In this document: positions 1-7,781 of the stretch, one piece after another | Layout of the letters: every line of letters begins with the position of its first letter | Position numbering within the stretch: the first letter of the stretch is position 1 | From: Nonomuraea aurantiaca | Lineage (GTDB): Bacteria; Actinomycetota; Actinomycetes; Streptosporangiales; Streptosporangiaceae | Length of the DNA: 64,000 nt | Assembly: GCF_020215705.1 (NCBI RefSeq) | Contig: NZ_JAIWNB010000006.1 | Location: 1-64,000, forward strand | Direction: 5' to 3' | The notes under the pieces: generated by a model | Databases searched by the model: none | What the model was told of the DNA's origin: nothing | Seen by the model: the letters and a program-made list of their open reading frames with translations, nothing else | Position numbers and translations under genes: made by a program

Positions 1-66
1 GAGCCATCGTGAGCGTGTCCTTCCGGGAAGAATGAGCGCTTCCCTTCGACCGTCACACGATGGCTC
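1..66. repeat. Inverted repeat at left edge
   Basis: An 11-bp perfect inverted repeat (1-11 GAGCCATCGTG; 56-66 CACGATGGCTC) encloses 44 bases. It could be a hairpin terminator for a gene outside the window, or part of a mobile-element end. There is no T-run and no transposase. Nothing convincing is seen between here and the DUF4259 gene at 205. Confidence 0.35.
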
Positions 67-204
67 ACCTTCTGCCAGACCTCGGTGACTGATCGTCACG
101 AACTACACCACTCGATGGGACGCCATCCAGTGGAGCGCTCGCGTAGCTTTCGGCCAGGCAGAGCGGCAGGCGACCGTCGCAGGCCCAAGGCACTCAGACG
201 TTGC

Positions 205-612
205 TCACGCCAGAGCACCGCGAATGCCGTCTATGACGGCCACGGCCTCAGAAGAGGAGCCGCTCTTCTCCCAGAGCTCCAGCCACTCCGAGTCCTCGCC
301 CTTCACCCGGTCCAACGCCCGCACGGCCAGCGCCACGAGTTCGTCATCGACCTCCACCCTGCCGCCTTCCAGCAGGAAGTCCGGCGCATAAGGCGAGGTG
401 ATCGGCACGCCGCTGCGTTGAGAGGCGACGATGGCCGCTGCCGCGATCGCCTCTACCGCCTCATCGCTGTCCAGATATTTCGTACGACCCGCAGCGGCTT
501 TGAGCGCCTTGCGGATCAGAGTCGGACGCCGCTTAGGGGCTGCGTTGTGCAGATCGCCGCACCAGTCGGCGGCCGAGTCGTTGTCGAACGGTCCCACATC
601 CCATGTGCCCAT
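205..612 (-). CDS. DUF4259 domain protein
   Basis: This is a small cytoplasmic protein of unknown function, 135 residues long. The N-terminus MGTWDVGPFDNDSAADW is the diagnostic start of DUF4259 proteins (usually MGTWG.GPFDNDDAADW), so I chose the ATG at 612 over the in-frame ATG at 639. The rest is helical and acidic, and includes a segment resembling the family's DDE-LVALAVRALDRV core. The length is normal for the family. It stands alone, with decayed sequence upstream. No biochemical role is established for the family that I can name. Confidence 0.8.
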   Translation of the reverse strand: MGTWDVGPFDNDSAADWCGDLHNAAPKRRPTLIRKALKAAAGRTKYLDSDEAVEAIAAAAIVASQRSGVPITSPYAPDFLLEGGRVEVDDELVALAVRALDRVKGEDSEWLELWEKSGSSSEAVAVIDGIRGALA

Positions 613-725
613 GGCCGATTCATATCGGACCTCCGACATTTAACCGTCATCCGTCGGCGCAGCTTTGCCCTATAGGGAGCTCGCCGGACGACTCTGACGC
701 CCGATCGGCCCGTGACCCTGATCAA

Positions 726-904
726 GGGCTGCCCCTCAGCCGCGTCCGCACCCACGGACTGGGGCTGGGACTGACCATCGTCCGCGCGATCACCCTCGCC
801 CACCAGGGACGCATCGCGGTCACCCCCGCACCGGCGGCGGCCTCGACATAACCATCGACCTCCCGCACAACCCGGCAACGACGGCAGATCAGCAGGCGCG
901 ATGA
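726..904 (+). pseudogene. Remnant of sensor histidine kinase C-terminus
   Basis: The plus strand encodes a histidine-kinase G2 box (HGLGLGLTIVRAI, from about 750), then LAHQGRIAVTPAP. The reading then has to shift frame near 830 to continue as GGGLDITIDLP and end at the TGA at 902-904. This is the last ~60 residues of a HATPase_c domain. The rest of the kinase (sensor, HisKA, N and G1 boxes) is absent and the frame is broken, so it is a non-functional scrap. The stretch from 640 to 725 holds nothing else recognisable. Confidence 0.7.
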
Positions 905-958
905 CGGCATGCGGGTGCCGCCCAGCTTGGCGATGATCGTGGACGAAACCGCGGGTGG

Positions 959-1456
959 TCAACGCGATGGCAGGCGGCGCATCATGACGCCGACGAGCTG
1001 GTCGCCTCGCACGTAGCCGAAGTCCCGGGAATCCCAGCTGGTGTCCGGGTTGTCGCCCAGCACGACCAGGGCGCGAGGGGGCACGACGGTCTCGGGTACG
1101 TCGCGGAGCGCCGGGAAGGCCGGTCTCGGCACCGGTTCGCCGGCCACCGCGACCGCCCGCTTGACGAGCAGATGCCAGCCAGGATCCGATCTCTCCGGCA
1201 CCTTGTCCTCGTCGCCGGGTTCGAGGCCCGGCGGCAGACCGTCCAGCGGTGGCGGATTCGGGATCCTGACGACCACGATCTGGCCGGCGCGGACTCGCCT
1301 CGTCTTGCGGACGAGCAGTCTGTCCCCGGAGCGCAGGGTGGGTTCCATGCTGGGGCCGTGGACAGTGGCGACCAGGTACCGCCGGCGGATCCACCACAGC
1401 GACATTCCCAATGTCAGCAAGCCGGATACCGGCAGGAGCAGATTGCCGGCCTTCAT
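959..1456 (-). CDS. S26 family signal peptidase
   Basis: This is a membrane-anchored Ser/Lys signal peptidase of 165 residues. One N-terminal membrane segment (about residues 5-22) precedes the box-B motif GPSMEPT, where S36 is the predicted nucleophile. LLVKRAVAVAGE supplies the general base K99, and GDNPDTSWDSRDFG is the conserved C-terminal box. Its ATG overlaps the ABC transporter stop as ATGA, so it is the last gene of the peptide/MauE/TlpA/ABC cassette. That position suggests a dedicated role in cleaving the leader of the small Cys-rich peptide at 4111-4269, whose V-E-A/G-C junction fits a type I signal-peptidase site. The family is certain; the substrate is inferred. Confidence 0.85.
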   Translation of the reverse strand: MKAGNLLLPVSGLLTLGMSLWWIRRRYLVATVHGPSMEPTLRSGDRLLVRKTRRVRAGQIVVVRIPNPPPLDGLPPGLEPGDEDKVPERSDPGWHLLVKRAVAVAGEPVPRPAFPALRDVPETVVPPRALVVLGDNPDTSWDSRDFGYVRGDQLVGVMMRRLPSR

Positions 1457-3282
1457 CGCACCTCCTGGTATCCCGAGGCCTGGAGCCGGAACAGACGGGC
1501 GTAGTGTCCGTCCGCGGCGAGCAGCGCCTCATGCGGTCCCTGTTCGGCGATCAGCCCGTCGTGGAGCACGGCGATGAGGTCGGCGTCCCGTACAGCGCTG
1601 AGCCGGTGGGAGATCAGCAGGCTCGTACGACCGGCCCGATACTTCCGGATGCTGGTGTGGACCTCGTGCTCGGCCTCCGGGTCCAGGCCGGAGCTGGGCT
1701 CGTCGAGGATCATCAGGTCTCTGCCGTCGCGGACGAGGGCTCTGGCCAGGGCGACGCGTTGCCACTGTCCGCCGGACAGCACCACTCCCGTCTCCGGATC
1801 GCCCTTGTCGGCCTCGGAGAAGAAGATGCGGGTGAGCAGCGTGTCGTAGCCTCGCGGCAGCCCCGAGAGCGTCTCGTGCACTCCCGCGCGGACGCCCGCC
1901 TCCTTGATCCGGGCCGGGTCGTCCAGGGCGGGCAGGTCGCCGAGTCCGATGTTCTCGGCGGCGGACATGTCGTAGTTCATGTGGTCCTGGAACACCGCGC
2001 TGATCCGCTCGCGAAGATCAGCGGGCGGGATGTCCCGCAAATCCACACCGTCCCACAGGATCCGGCCGCGCGTCGGATCGTACATCCTGCACAGCAACCT
2101 GATGAGGGTGCTCTTACCGGCGCCGTTCAATCCCACGAGGGCGACCGAACGGCCGTGCGGAATCGTCAGATCGACCCCGCGCAGCACCCATGGATGGTCG
2201 TCGCTGTAGCGAAACCAGACGTCCCGCAGTTCGATGCCCCGGCGCAGCACGGGGGCCGTACCCTCGTCCACGCTCGCCAGGTCCGGCTCGGTCCTGATCA
2301 CCGCGACGTAGTGCGAGAAGGTGAGGAGCCCCTCGTGGACGGACGCCATCGAGGAGACGAGCATGTTGAGCGCGGCCTGCACCCCGCCGACGGCCGCCAC
2401 GAACATGGCGACGTCTCCGACGCTGAGGGAGCCCTGGCGGGCGGCCGTGATCGCCCACCACAGACCGGCACCCGCGACCGCCGCGCTCAGCGTGGTCAGG
2501 CCGCCCTGAGTGACCAGTTCCCGGCGGTCCATCCGGTTTTCGGCGGTGTCGGCCCTGCGCCGCTCGGCCATCATCCGGGCACGAAGGAACGCGCCGATGC
2601 CGAACAACCGGATCTCCGTGGCGGCCTGGACGCCGGTGAGCAGCCGGCTGTAGAAGAACTCGCGGCGGTGGATCTGCTCGATGTCCCACTGCATGGTGGC
2701 CCGCCTCCGCGACAGCAGCACTTCGGCGACGAGCGCTGGGACGGCGGCCAGCAGTACCAGGGCGGTCATGGCGGGGCTGAGGATCAGGAGGGAGCCCACG
2801 AAACCGATGAGGGACAGGACTCCGTTCAGGCTCCCGCAGACTCCGGTGACGAGGTCGCCGGTGCCCCCGGCGCCCTCCTGCGCGAGGCGCAGCCGGTCGA
2901 GGAACACCGGATCCTCGAAACGCCGCAGGCCGACCTGCCGCTCGGCCGCCGCGAACAGCCGGTCGATCGCGTCGGCTCGCGCGAGGCGCCCGGTCTGGGC
3001 GCGCAGATAGCGGCCGATTCCCGGGAGCGCGGCGGCGGCCAGACCGGCCGCGGCCAGCCCCAGCGCGAGACCCGCGACCGCCTCGTTGGGAGTCGTCAGC
3101 CGGTCGATGACCGATTTGGTCAGCCATACGGTGGCGATCGGGGCCGCTGCCTCCGCGAGCGTCAGAAAGACGTAGCCGGTGACCCCTCCTGGTGCCGACC
3201 GCCAGGTCAGCGACAGGGCCTCGCCGGCGGCCGAGGCCAGGTCCCGAATCCCGGCCCGTCGGCTCGTACCGGGGTCGCTCAT
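1453..3282 (-). CDS. ABC transporter, fused permease/ATPase
   Basis: This is a half-transporter of 609 residues, MsbA/MDR-type. The first ~330 residues form a six-helix transmembrane domain. The C-terminal ATPase has Walker A GLNGAGKST (near residue 385), Q-loop FQDH, signature LSGGQWQRVALARAL, Walker B MILDEPSSGLD and H-loop ISHRLS. There is no N-terminal C39 peptidase domain, so any leader removal must come from elsewhere, plausibly the S26 peptidase directly downstream. Start and stop overlap the TlpA gene and the peptidase gene by ATGA, giving tight translational coupling. It is the likely exporter of the Cys-rich peptide encoded upstream (inference from context). It should act as a homodimer, since no second half-transporter is present. 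Confidence 0.85.
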   Translation of the reverse strand: MSDPGTSRRAGIRDLASAAGEALSLTWRSAPGGVTGYVFLTLAEAAAPIATVWLTKSVIDRLTTPNEAVAGLALGLAAAGLAAAALPGIGRYLRAQTGRLARADAIDRLFAAAERQVGLRRFEDPVFLDRLRLAQEGAGGTGDLVTGVCGSLNGVLSLIGFVGSLLILSPAMTALVLLAAVPALVAEVLLSRRRATMQWDIEQIHRREFFYSRLLTGVQAATEIRLFGIGAFLRARMMAERRRADTAENRMDRRELVTQGGLTTLSAAVAGAGLWWAITAARQGSLSVGDVAMFVAAVGGVQAALNMLVSSMASVHEGLLTFSHYVAVIRTEPDLASVDEGTAPVLRRGIELRDVWFRYSDDHPWVLRGVDLTIPHGRSVALVGLNGAGKSTLIRLLCRMYDPTRGRILWDGVDLRDIPPADLRERISAVFQDHMNYDMSAAENIGLGDLPALDDPARIKEAGVRAGVHETLSGLPRGYDTLLTRIFFSEADKGDPETGVVLSGGQWQRVALARALVRDGRDLMILDEPSSGLDPEAEHEVHTSIRKYRAGRTSLLISHRLSAVRDADLIAVLHDGLIAEQGPHEALLAADGHYARLFRLQASGYQEVR

Positions 3283-3791
3283 GCCGTCGATGCGACGGAA
3301 AGGTCCTCCATGCGTCCGCCGGTGGCGACGACGCGGTGATCGGAGCCGAGCAGGTAGAGCGCCGGGGTCCACGTGTTCTGGAACGCGCCTGCCACCGGGC
3401 CGTCGTAATCCTCGACGATCACACGGGCCACGGGCGTGAGCGCTTCGACCGCCTCCGCGTCGTCCCCGGCGACCACCGCCAGCACGTTCTCCCGTCCGAG
3501 GGTGCGAGCATGCTCGGTGAAGCGGGGAAGCAGCTTGTGGCAGGGTTCGCATCCGGCGGAGAAGAACCCGACCAGGCCGGCGACCGTATCGTGCGACACC
3601 GCCTGGCCGTCGACGGTCACGGCGGCGAACTCGCCGACGGGCGAGCCGGGCCGCAACGCGATGGGAGGCCCGGCGTGCTGGACGTCTGCCCCGCCCGTCT
3701 GCCTCATCCGGCGGATCAGGGTGAGGGTGAGGAGCAGATTCAACACACAAAGCAGACCGATGAGCACGACGGCGGCGGTCAGGTAAGGCAT
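3279..3791 (-). CDS. TlpA/MauD-like membrane-anchored thioredoxin
   Basis: This is a 170-residue thiol-disulfide oxidoreductase with one N-terminal membrane anchor (about residues 4-27) and an extracytoplasmic thioredoxin-like domain. The redox motif is CEPC (C81, C84) in the context GFFSAGCEPCHKLLP. The motif NTWTPALYLL carries the cis-proline-type loop, and the domain organisation matches MauD/TlpA proteins. The ATG at 3791 overlaps the mauE stop (TGATG) and has GAGGAA upstream. The in-frame ATG at 3866 lies inside mauE and was rejected. Together with MauE it would normally relay electrons for disulfide formation or isomerisation outside the membrane. Here the likely client is the six-cysteine peptide. 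Confidence 0.8.
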   Translation of the reverse strand: MPYLTAAVVLIGLLCVLNLLLTLTLIRRMRQTGGADVQHAGPPIALRPGSPVGEFAAVTVDGQAVSHDTVAGLVGFFSAGCEPCHKLLPRFTEHARTLGRENVLAVVAGDDAEAVEALTPVARVIVEDYDGPVAGAFQNTWTPALYLLGSDHRVVATGGRMEDLSVASTA

Positions 3792-4043
3792 CAGGCGTTC
3801 CTCGCGAAGAGATCGACGATGTCGTCGAAGGAGGTGATCAGTATCGGCCCGATGAGCCCCCGGCACCTGCCGGGGCCGCTCCGCCGAGTGCGGGCAGGCC
3901 GCCAGGCAGCAGTACGCCGAGCGCGGCTGCGATGATCAGCAGGCTGTTTCGGACCAAGTGACGGGCGCCAAGGCAGCGGATATACCGAAGCACGCGAAGA
4001 AGAGCCCGATCAGGCAGGCGCATCCCGTCCGTACATATTCCAT
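3791..4043 (-). pseudogene. MauE-like membrane protein, deleted and frameshifted
   Basis: Three collinear pieces of a MauE/DoxX-type redox membrane protein survive. The first membrane helix from the ATG at 4043 (MEYVRTGCACLIGLFF) runs to a stop at 3936. The last helix, HLVRNSLLIIAAALGVLL, lies in a second frame at about 3900-3965. The C-terminal tail ITSFDDIVDLFARNA lies in a third frame and ends at TGA 3791-3793, overlapping the tlpA ATG. The middle ~100 residues, with two helices and the redox cysteines, are missing (the family is usually ~170-180 residues). The pieces sit exactly where an intact mauE would be, between the peptide gene and tlpA. Assembly error is a less likely alternative. 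Confidence 0.7.
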
Positions 4044-4110
4044 CCACGCATCTCCACCGCCGTGCGGGCGGCGGCTGGCCGCCACCCGCGGGACGCCTAC
4101 TACAGCCGCA

Positions 4111-4269
4111 TCAGCATTTGCCGACCTTGACCGTCTGGCAACCCTGGTCCAGGCAGCACTGACGGAGGTACTTGATTCCACCCGAGCAGTAGTAGTAGTT
4201 GCTGCAGCCGGCCTCCACGGTCACCTTGTGGGCGACGCGAGTCAGCAGACGGTCGACGAGACCGAGCAT
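4111..4269 (-). CDS. 52-residue six-cysteine precursor peptide
   Basis: A small gene with a strong ribosome site (AGAGAGGAG, 6 bases before the ATG at 4269) encodes MLGLVDRLLTRVAHKVTVEA, then G21-C22, and ends in C52. The six cysteines lie at 22, 28, 38, 39, 44 and 52, that is C-x5-C-x9-CC-x4-C-x7-C, the cysteine order of inhibitor-cystine-knot peptides. The first 20 residues are amphipathic rather than hydrophobic and end in V-E-A, an acceptable signal-peptidase site, giving a 32-residue basic core with three tyrosines in a row. The downstream genes (mauE remnant, TlpA/MauD, ABC exporter, S26 peptidase) would oxidise, export and trim it. The function is unknown; a secreted disulfide-rich bioactive peptide is my inference. 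Confidence 0.75.
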   Translation of the reverse strand: MLGLVDRLLTRVAHKVTVEAGCSNYYYCSGGIKYLRQCCLDQGCQTVKVGKC

Positions 4270-4389
4270 GATGTCTCCTCTCTGGCCTTGCGGGGCAAGA
4301 TGATGATGATCACGATGATCCGGTCTTCCGAATTACGGCGCAACGGTCGAGATCAAATTAGCAAATAATGATCTAGAGGCACAGGTTTT

Positions 4390-4640
4390 CGTAATTTCGG
4401 ACAAGAGATATCGTCCCCCATATGGGACCGGAACGCCTGCCGCCTCGTAGGCGGCGGCGTCGAGGCGCCAGGGCTCGAAGCCGTACCGCTCGTGGACGGC
4501 GGCCGCGATGGCGACGCCGCCCCTGTCGAAGTCGCCGTGGTACGCGAACCGCCCGCCGCCCTCCGACAGCTGACGAACGTCCGCAGTACGTCCCGGTAGA
4601 GGGCGGCGTTCGGCGCACTGAGGTGCGCGAAAGGCTGAGG
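4390..4640 (-). pseudogene. Remnant of DUF2399/TIGR02679-like (toprim) protein
   Basis: The minus strand reads SAPNAALYRDVLR in one frame. After a shift near 4580 it reads LSEGGGRFAYHGDFDRGG, then AIAAAVHERYGFEPWRLDAAAYEAA in another. The HGDFDxGG...EPWR pattern is that of the C-terminal toprim-like DUF2399 domain found in TIGR02679 proteins and in JetD-type subunits. Only ~70 of the ~400 residues remain and no partner genes are present, so it is a scrap. The frame stays open to 4333 but homology ends near 4430. The AT-rich segment 4335-4420 between this scrap and the peptide gene may hold that gene's promoter. Confidence 0.55.
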
Positions 4641-4712
4641 CTCTTGGGGCGGGGAGGACATGAGGTCAAATGTCCCTCATGTCCCCCGTGTCTCGCCGGC
4701 CCCGCGAGGTGC

Positions 4713-5777
4713 TCAGCTGAGTGAGCAGCTCACTTGGGGTAGCGCGTTGGTGGTGTTGTTCCAGGTCGCGGTGAAGCCGAAGGTCGTGGACGCGCCGATC
4801 GGAAGGTTGCCGTTGTAGCCGGCGTTGCGTGCGGTGACGGTGGCTCCGTTCTGGGTGAGTGTGGTGTTCCAGGATTGGCCGATCTGCTGGCCGTTGGGGA
4901 AGGTGAAGGTGGTCGTCCACGCGGAGGAGGCGGCTGCGGAGTCGTTCTTCACCGTGATCTCGCCCTGGAAGGCGCCGCCCCACTGGGAGATCACCTTGTA
5001 GGTGGCGGTGCACCGGGCCGGCGGAGGAGTCACCGACGGGGAGGGTGAGGTCGGCGGGATCACGCCGTTGAGTACCTGCGCGAGCGTCGGGTACCAACGG
5101 TCGGCCATCTTCTGGAAGCCGGTGTCGTTGGGGTGGACTCCATCGCCGGTGTCGGTGGCCGTGTTGAAGCCGGTCCATAGGTCGGCGACGACGATGGGCG
5201 ACTGTGCGGTCGTGAGGCCGGCGGCCCAGCCCGGGATCGCGTTGTCGAGCGCCACCACACTGGCCGCGCAGGTGGGGCAGCCGGACGGATTCATGGGGAT
5301 GATCCGCGCCACGATGATCTTCATGTTCGGGTTGTTCGCCCGCATCTGGCCGATCAGCTTGGTATACGCGGCGAGGACGGTGGCGGTGGGGATGAAGCCA
5401 CCCCACATGTCGTTGGTGCCCAGGTGCATGAGGACGATGTCGGGTTTGGCCGCGTCCAGCCACGGTGGCAGTTGGTTCTGGTCGGCGATGCCGGTGGCGG
5501 CGTAACCGCCGTGGCCCTCGTTGTCGCCGTCGTACGCGAACCCGTAGTTGCAGCCGCCGTCGGGGACGCTGCCGACGAAGTCGATATTCGTATATCCGGC
5601 TGTCTGCAAGTGGTTCCAGAGCAGGGCGCGCCAGCAGCCGGGTCCGGCGGTGATGGAGTCGCCGAGGGGCATGATGCGGACGGGGGCCGTCGCCGACAGC
5701 GCGGGCAGGGCGACGCCGAACGCGACCGCCACGAGGAGCGTGACGAGGACGGCGTACAGGTGGGATCTGCGGCGCAT
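4713..5777 (-). CDS. Secreted SGNH/CE3-like esterase with CBM2
   Basis: This is a 354-residue secreted enzyme. A signal peptide (about residues 1-29, ending in ALPALSA) precedes an SGNH hydrolase domain (about 33-245). That domain carries block I GDSITAG (S41), the GTND block with its Asn, and the C-terminal DGVHPND pair giving the catalytic Asp/His. A Pro/Thr/Ser linker leads to a family 2 cellulose-binding module (about 255-354) with flanking cysteines and conserved Trp residues. The architecture matches carbohydrate esterase family 3 acetylxylan esterases. It lies 56 bases downstream of the GH5 cellulase on the same strand and probably shares its promoter and CebR control. Confidence 0.85.
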   Translation of the reverse strand: MRRRSHLYAVLVTLLVAVAFGVALPALSATAPVRIMPLGDSITAGPGCWRALLWNHLQTAGYTNIDFVGSVPDGGCNYGFAYDGDNEGHGGYAATGIADQNQLPPWLDAAKPDIVLMHLGTNDMWGGFIPTATVLAAYTKLIGQMRANNPNMKIIVARIIPMNPSGCPTCAASVVALDNAIPGWAAGLTTAQSPIVVADLWTGFNTATDTGDGVHPNDTGFQKMADRWYPTLAQVLNGVIPPTSPSPSVTPPPARCTATYKVISQWGGAFQGEITVKNDSAAASSAWTTTFTFPNGQQIGQSWNTTLTQNGATVTARNAGYNGNLPIGASTTFGFTATWNNTTNALPQVSCSLS

Positions 5778-5833
5778 GAGCGGCTCCAGCTAGAGACCCG
5801 GGCCCGCCCGATGACGGACCCGGCCGAGTGCTG

Positions 5834-7606
5834 CTACGACAGGGGGTTCTGGGTGAGCAGGTGTGCCTTGAAGCCCTCGCCGTAGGTGCTGGTGGGGGTC
5901 CCGTTGTAGTCGGTGATGAGCACGTTGCCCTGGCTGCAGCCCCACGGGTTCCAGGTCCAGGCCGTGTACCCGACGCCGTGCGCGTCGGCCCAGCTCATCA
6001 CCTGGTCGATGTAGTCGTGCGCGCAGGAGTTCTGGCCGATCTCACCGGCCTGCACCGGCACCTGGGCCGCCACCGCGCCGACCTGGCTGTCCCAGCAGGC
6101 GGTGTTGGAGCAGGTGTTGAAGTTGTAGGTGTGCCAGGCGGCCATCAGGTTGCCGGTCGGATCGGTCGGCTTGTAGGTCAGCCATTGGCTCAGGTCGTTG
6201 GACCAGGCCAGGCCGCCGAGCATGATCACATTGGTGGCACCCGTGGCGCGCACCGTGTTGACCAGCGACTGCATGCCGGCCACCTGGTAGCCGATGCCGG
6301 TGCAGGTGCCGCCGTCGCGCCAGCACTTCCAGCCGGCGGTCGCGTCCCAGTTCGCGGCCGCGTCCGGATACGGCTCGTTGAACAGGTCGAAGACGACCGC
6401 GTTGGTGCCCTTGAAGGCGTTGGCGACCCCGGTCCAGAACGTCGGGGCGTACTGGGCGTCGGGCATCGGCTTCTGGCAGGTCGCCGTGGTGTCGGAGCAG
6501 CCGGCGCCCTGACCGGTGTACTGGCCGTAGTTCCAGTGCATCTCCACGATCGGCGTGATGCCGTTGGCGACCAGCAGGTTCACGTAGTCCTTGACGTTCT
6601 GCTGGTACGTGGGGCCGCTGGGCGTGCCGTTGGTGCCGTTCCAGCACTCCTCGTTCAGCGGGATCCGGACCGTGTGGATGTTCCACGCCTTCATCGCGTC
6701 GACCGAGGCCTGGTCCACCGGGCCGCTGTCCCACATGCCCTTGCCCTGCACGCAGGCGAACTCGCCGCTGGCCCGGTTGACGCCCAGCATCCGGTAGGTG
6801 GCGCCGGCCGCGGTGACCAGCCGGTTCCCCGAGACGTGCAGGGCGGGTGCCGCGCCCCCGGTGCCGCCGTCGTTGTCGGCCTCGGTGGCGTTCACCGTCA
6901 CCGACGTCAAGCCGCTGGATGCCACGGTGATCGGGCGGGCGCCGTTCGTGGTGTCGCTGTCCTCCGAGGCGCTCAACGTCACTGTCTGCGGGGTGTTCCA
7001 GTTGGCGGTGGTGAAGGTCAGGGAGGCTCCGCCGGTCACGGTGATGTTGCTGTCACCGGCGCCCGCGGTGCTGGTGACCGTCACGCTGCCGGTCGGCTGG
7101 GAGCGCAGGCGGACCGTGTAGCCGCCGGTCCCGCCCTCGGGCACGCTCACGCTGGTGGCGGAGACCACCAGAGCCTGTTGTGTCCCTCCGGAGCCGGTTC
7201 CTGTGCAGGAGACGCTGGGGTTGGTGTTGGCGCCACCGGTGTAGGTGCCGTTGAAGCCGAGGCTCCAGGTCGCCCCGGCGGCCTTGGCCGCGTTGTAGGG
7301 GACCGGGTTGACGGTGATGGCCGCACCCGCCGGAGTGGGGGTCGCCGGAGTGGGCACGCCCTCCCACATCTGGGTGATCACCTGATTGTTGGGGAAGTCG
7401 AAGCTCAACGTCCAGCTGGTCAACGCGTCGCCGGTGTTGGTCACCGAGACGGCGGCGCCGAACGCGCTGCCGTTGTCCCAGCTCTTGGTATAGGTGGCCG
7501 AACACGACACGGCGGCATTGGCGGCGGTCTGGACGATGGCGAGGCCGAAGGCGGCCAGCAGTACGGCGACCGCGGCCATCAAGGCCCTGCGTAACACGTT
7601 CGGCAT
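5834..7606 (-). CDS. Secreted GH5 endoglucanase with N-terminal CBM2
   Basis: This is a 590-residue cellulase. A signal peptide (to about residue 32, ANAA) leads to a CBM2 (about 33-140), then a ~110-residue beta-rich repeat-like module with SVSVPEGGTGGYTVRL and a TEADNDGG end, resembling Calx-beta-type linkers. The GH5 catalytic domain follows (about 275-590). GH5 landmarks are HTVRIPLNEECWN, HWNYG, the acid/base Glu near 410 in LFNEPYPD and the nucleophile Glu near 522 in QAGEIGQNS. The ATG at 7606 with GGAGGG upstream fits the signal peptide better than the ATG at 7666. A CebR-like operator lies at 7668-7681. It acts on cellulose outside the cell. Confidence 0.9.
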   Translation of the reverse strand: MPNVLRRALMAAVAVLLAAFGLAIVQTAANAAVSCSATYTKSWDNGSAFGAAVSVTNTGDALTSWTLSFDFPNNQVITQMWEGVPTPATPTPAGAAITVNPVPYNAAKAAGATWSLGFNGTYTGGANTNPSVSCTGTGSGGTQQALVVSATSVSVPEGGTGGYTVRLRSQPTGSVTVTSTAGAGDSNITVTGGASLTFTTANWNTPQTVTLSASEDSDTTNGARPITVASSGLTSVTVNATEADNDGGTGGAAPALHVSGNRLVTAAGATYRMLGVNRASGEFACVQGKGMWDSGPVDQASVDAMKAWNIHTVRIPLNEECWNGTNGTPSGPTYQQNVKDYVNLLVANGITPIVEMHWNYGQYTGQGAGCSDTTATCQKPMPDAQYAPTFWTGVANAFKGTNAVVFDLFNEPYPDAAANWDATAGWKCWRDGGTCTGIGYQVAGMQSLVNTVRATGATNVIMLGGLAWSNDLSQWLTYKPTDPTGNLMAAWHTYNFNTCSNTACWDSQVGAVAAQVPVQAGEIGQNSCAHDYIDQVMSWADAHGVGYTAWTWNPWGCSQGNVLITDYNGTPTSTYGEGFKAHLLTQNPLS

Positions 7607-7667
7607 GAGAGCCCTCCGTGACGAAACCGATGGACACCGCTTCTCGAAGCGGCCAAGCTCCGACACT

Positions 7668-7681
7668 TGGGAGCGCTCCCG
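7668..7681. promoter_or_regulatory. CebR-like operator
   Basis: TGGGAGCGCTCCCG matches the 14-bp CebR operator TGGGAGCGCTCCCA in 13 positions. It lies 62 bases upstream of the GH5 start, where binding would block transcription until cello-oligosaccharides release the repressor. No cebR gene is in the window. Confidence 0.8.
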
Positions 7682-7781
7682 ACGATCTGTCGCCCTGATT
7701 CGCCCCGCAAGAGCGTCCCCAGGCCTCAGAGCACGGCACCTACGCCGACCTTGGACAAGGCCGACGACGCTGCTGAAACTT

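Noticed and set aside
1411..3339. 642-codon plus-strand frame antisense to the ABC transporter
   Set aside because: Low-complexity Arg/Gln/Gly-rich translation with no domain, created by GC-rich third positions of the real minus-strand gene.
3279..4269. Methylamine dehydrogenase maturation cluster
   Set aside because: MauE/MauD-like genes are present, but no mau structural subunits or MauG; the small peptide lacks the tryptophan-tryptophylquinone light-chain features.
4390..4640. A Wadjet-type or TIGR02679 defence system
   Set aside because: Only a broken fragment of one domain survives; no jetA/B/C or partner genes are nearby.
5828..7594. 588-codon plus-strand frame antisense to the GH5 cellulase
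   Set aside because: Val/Gly/Arg-rich shadow of the cellulase gene; no motif and no ribosome site.
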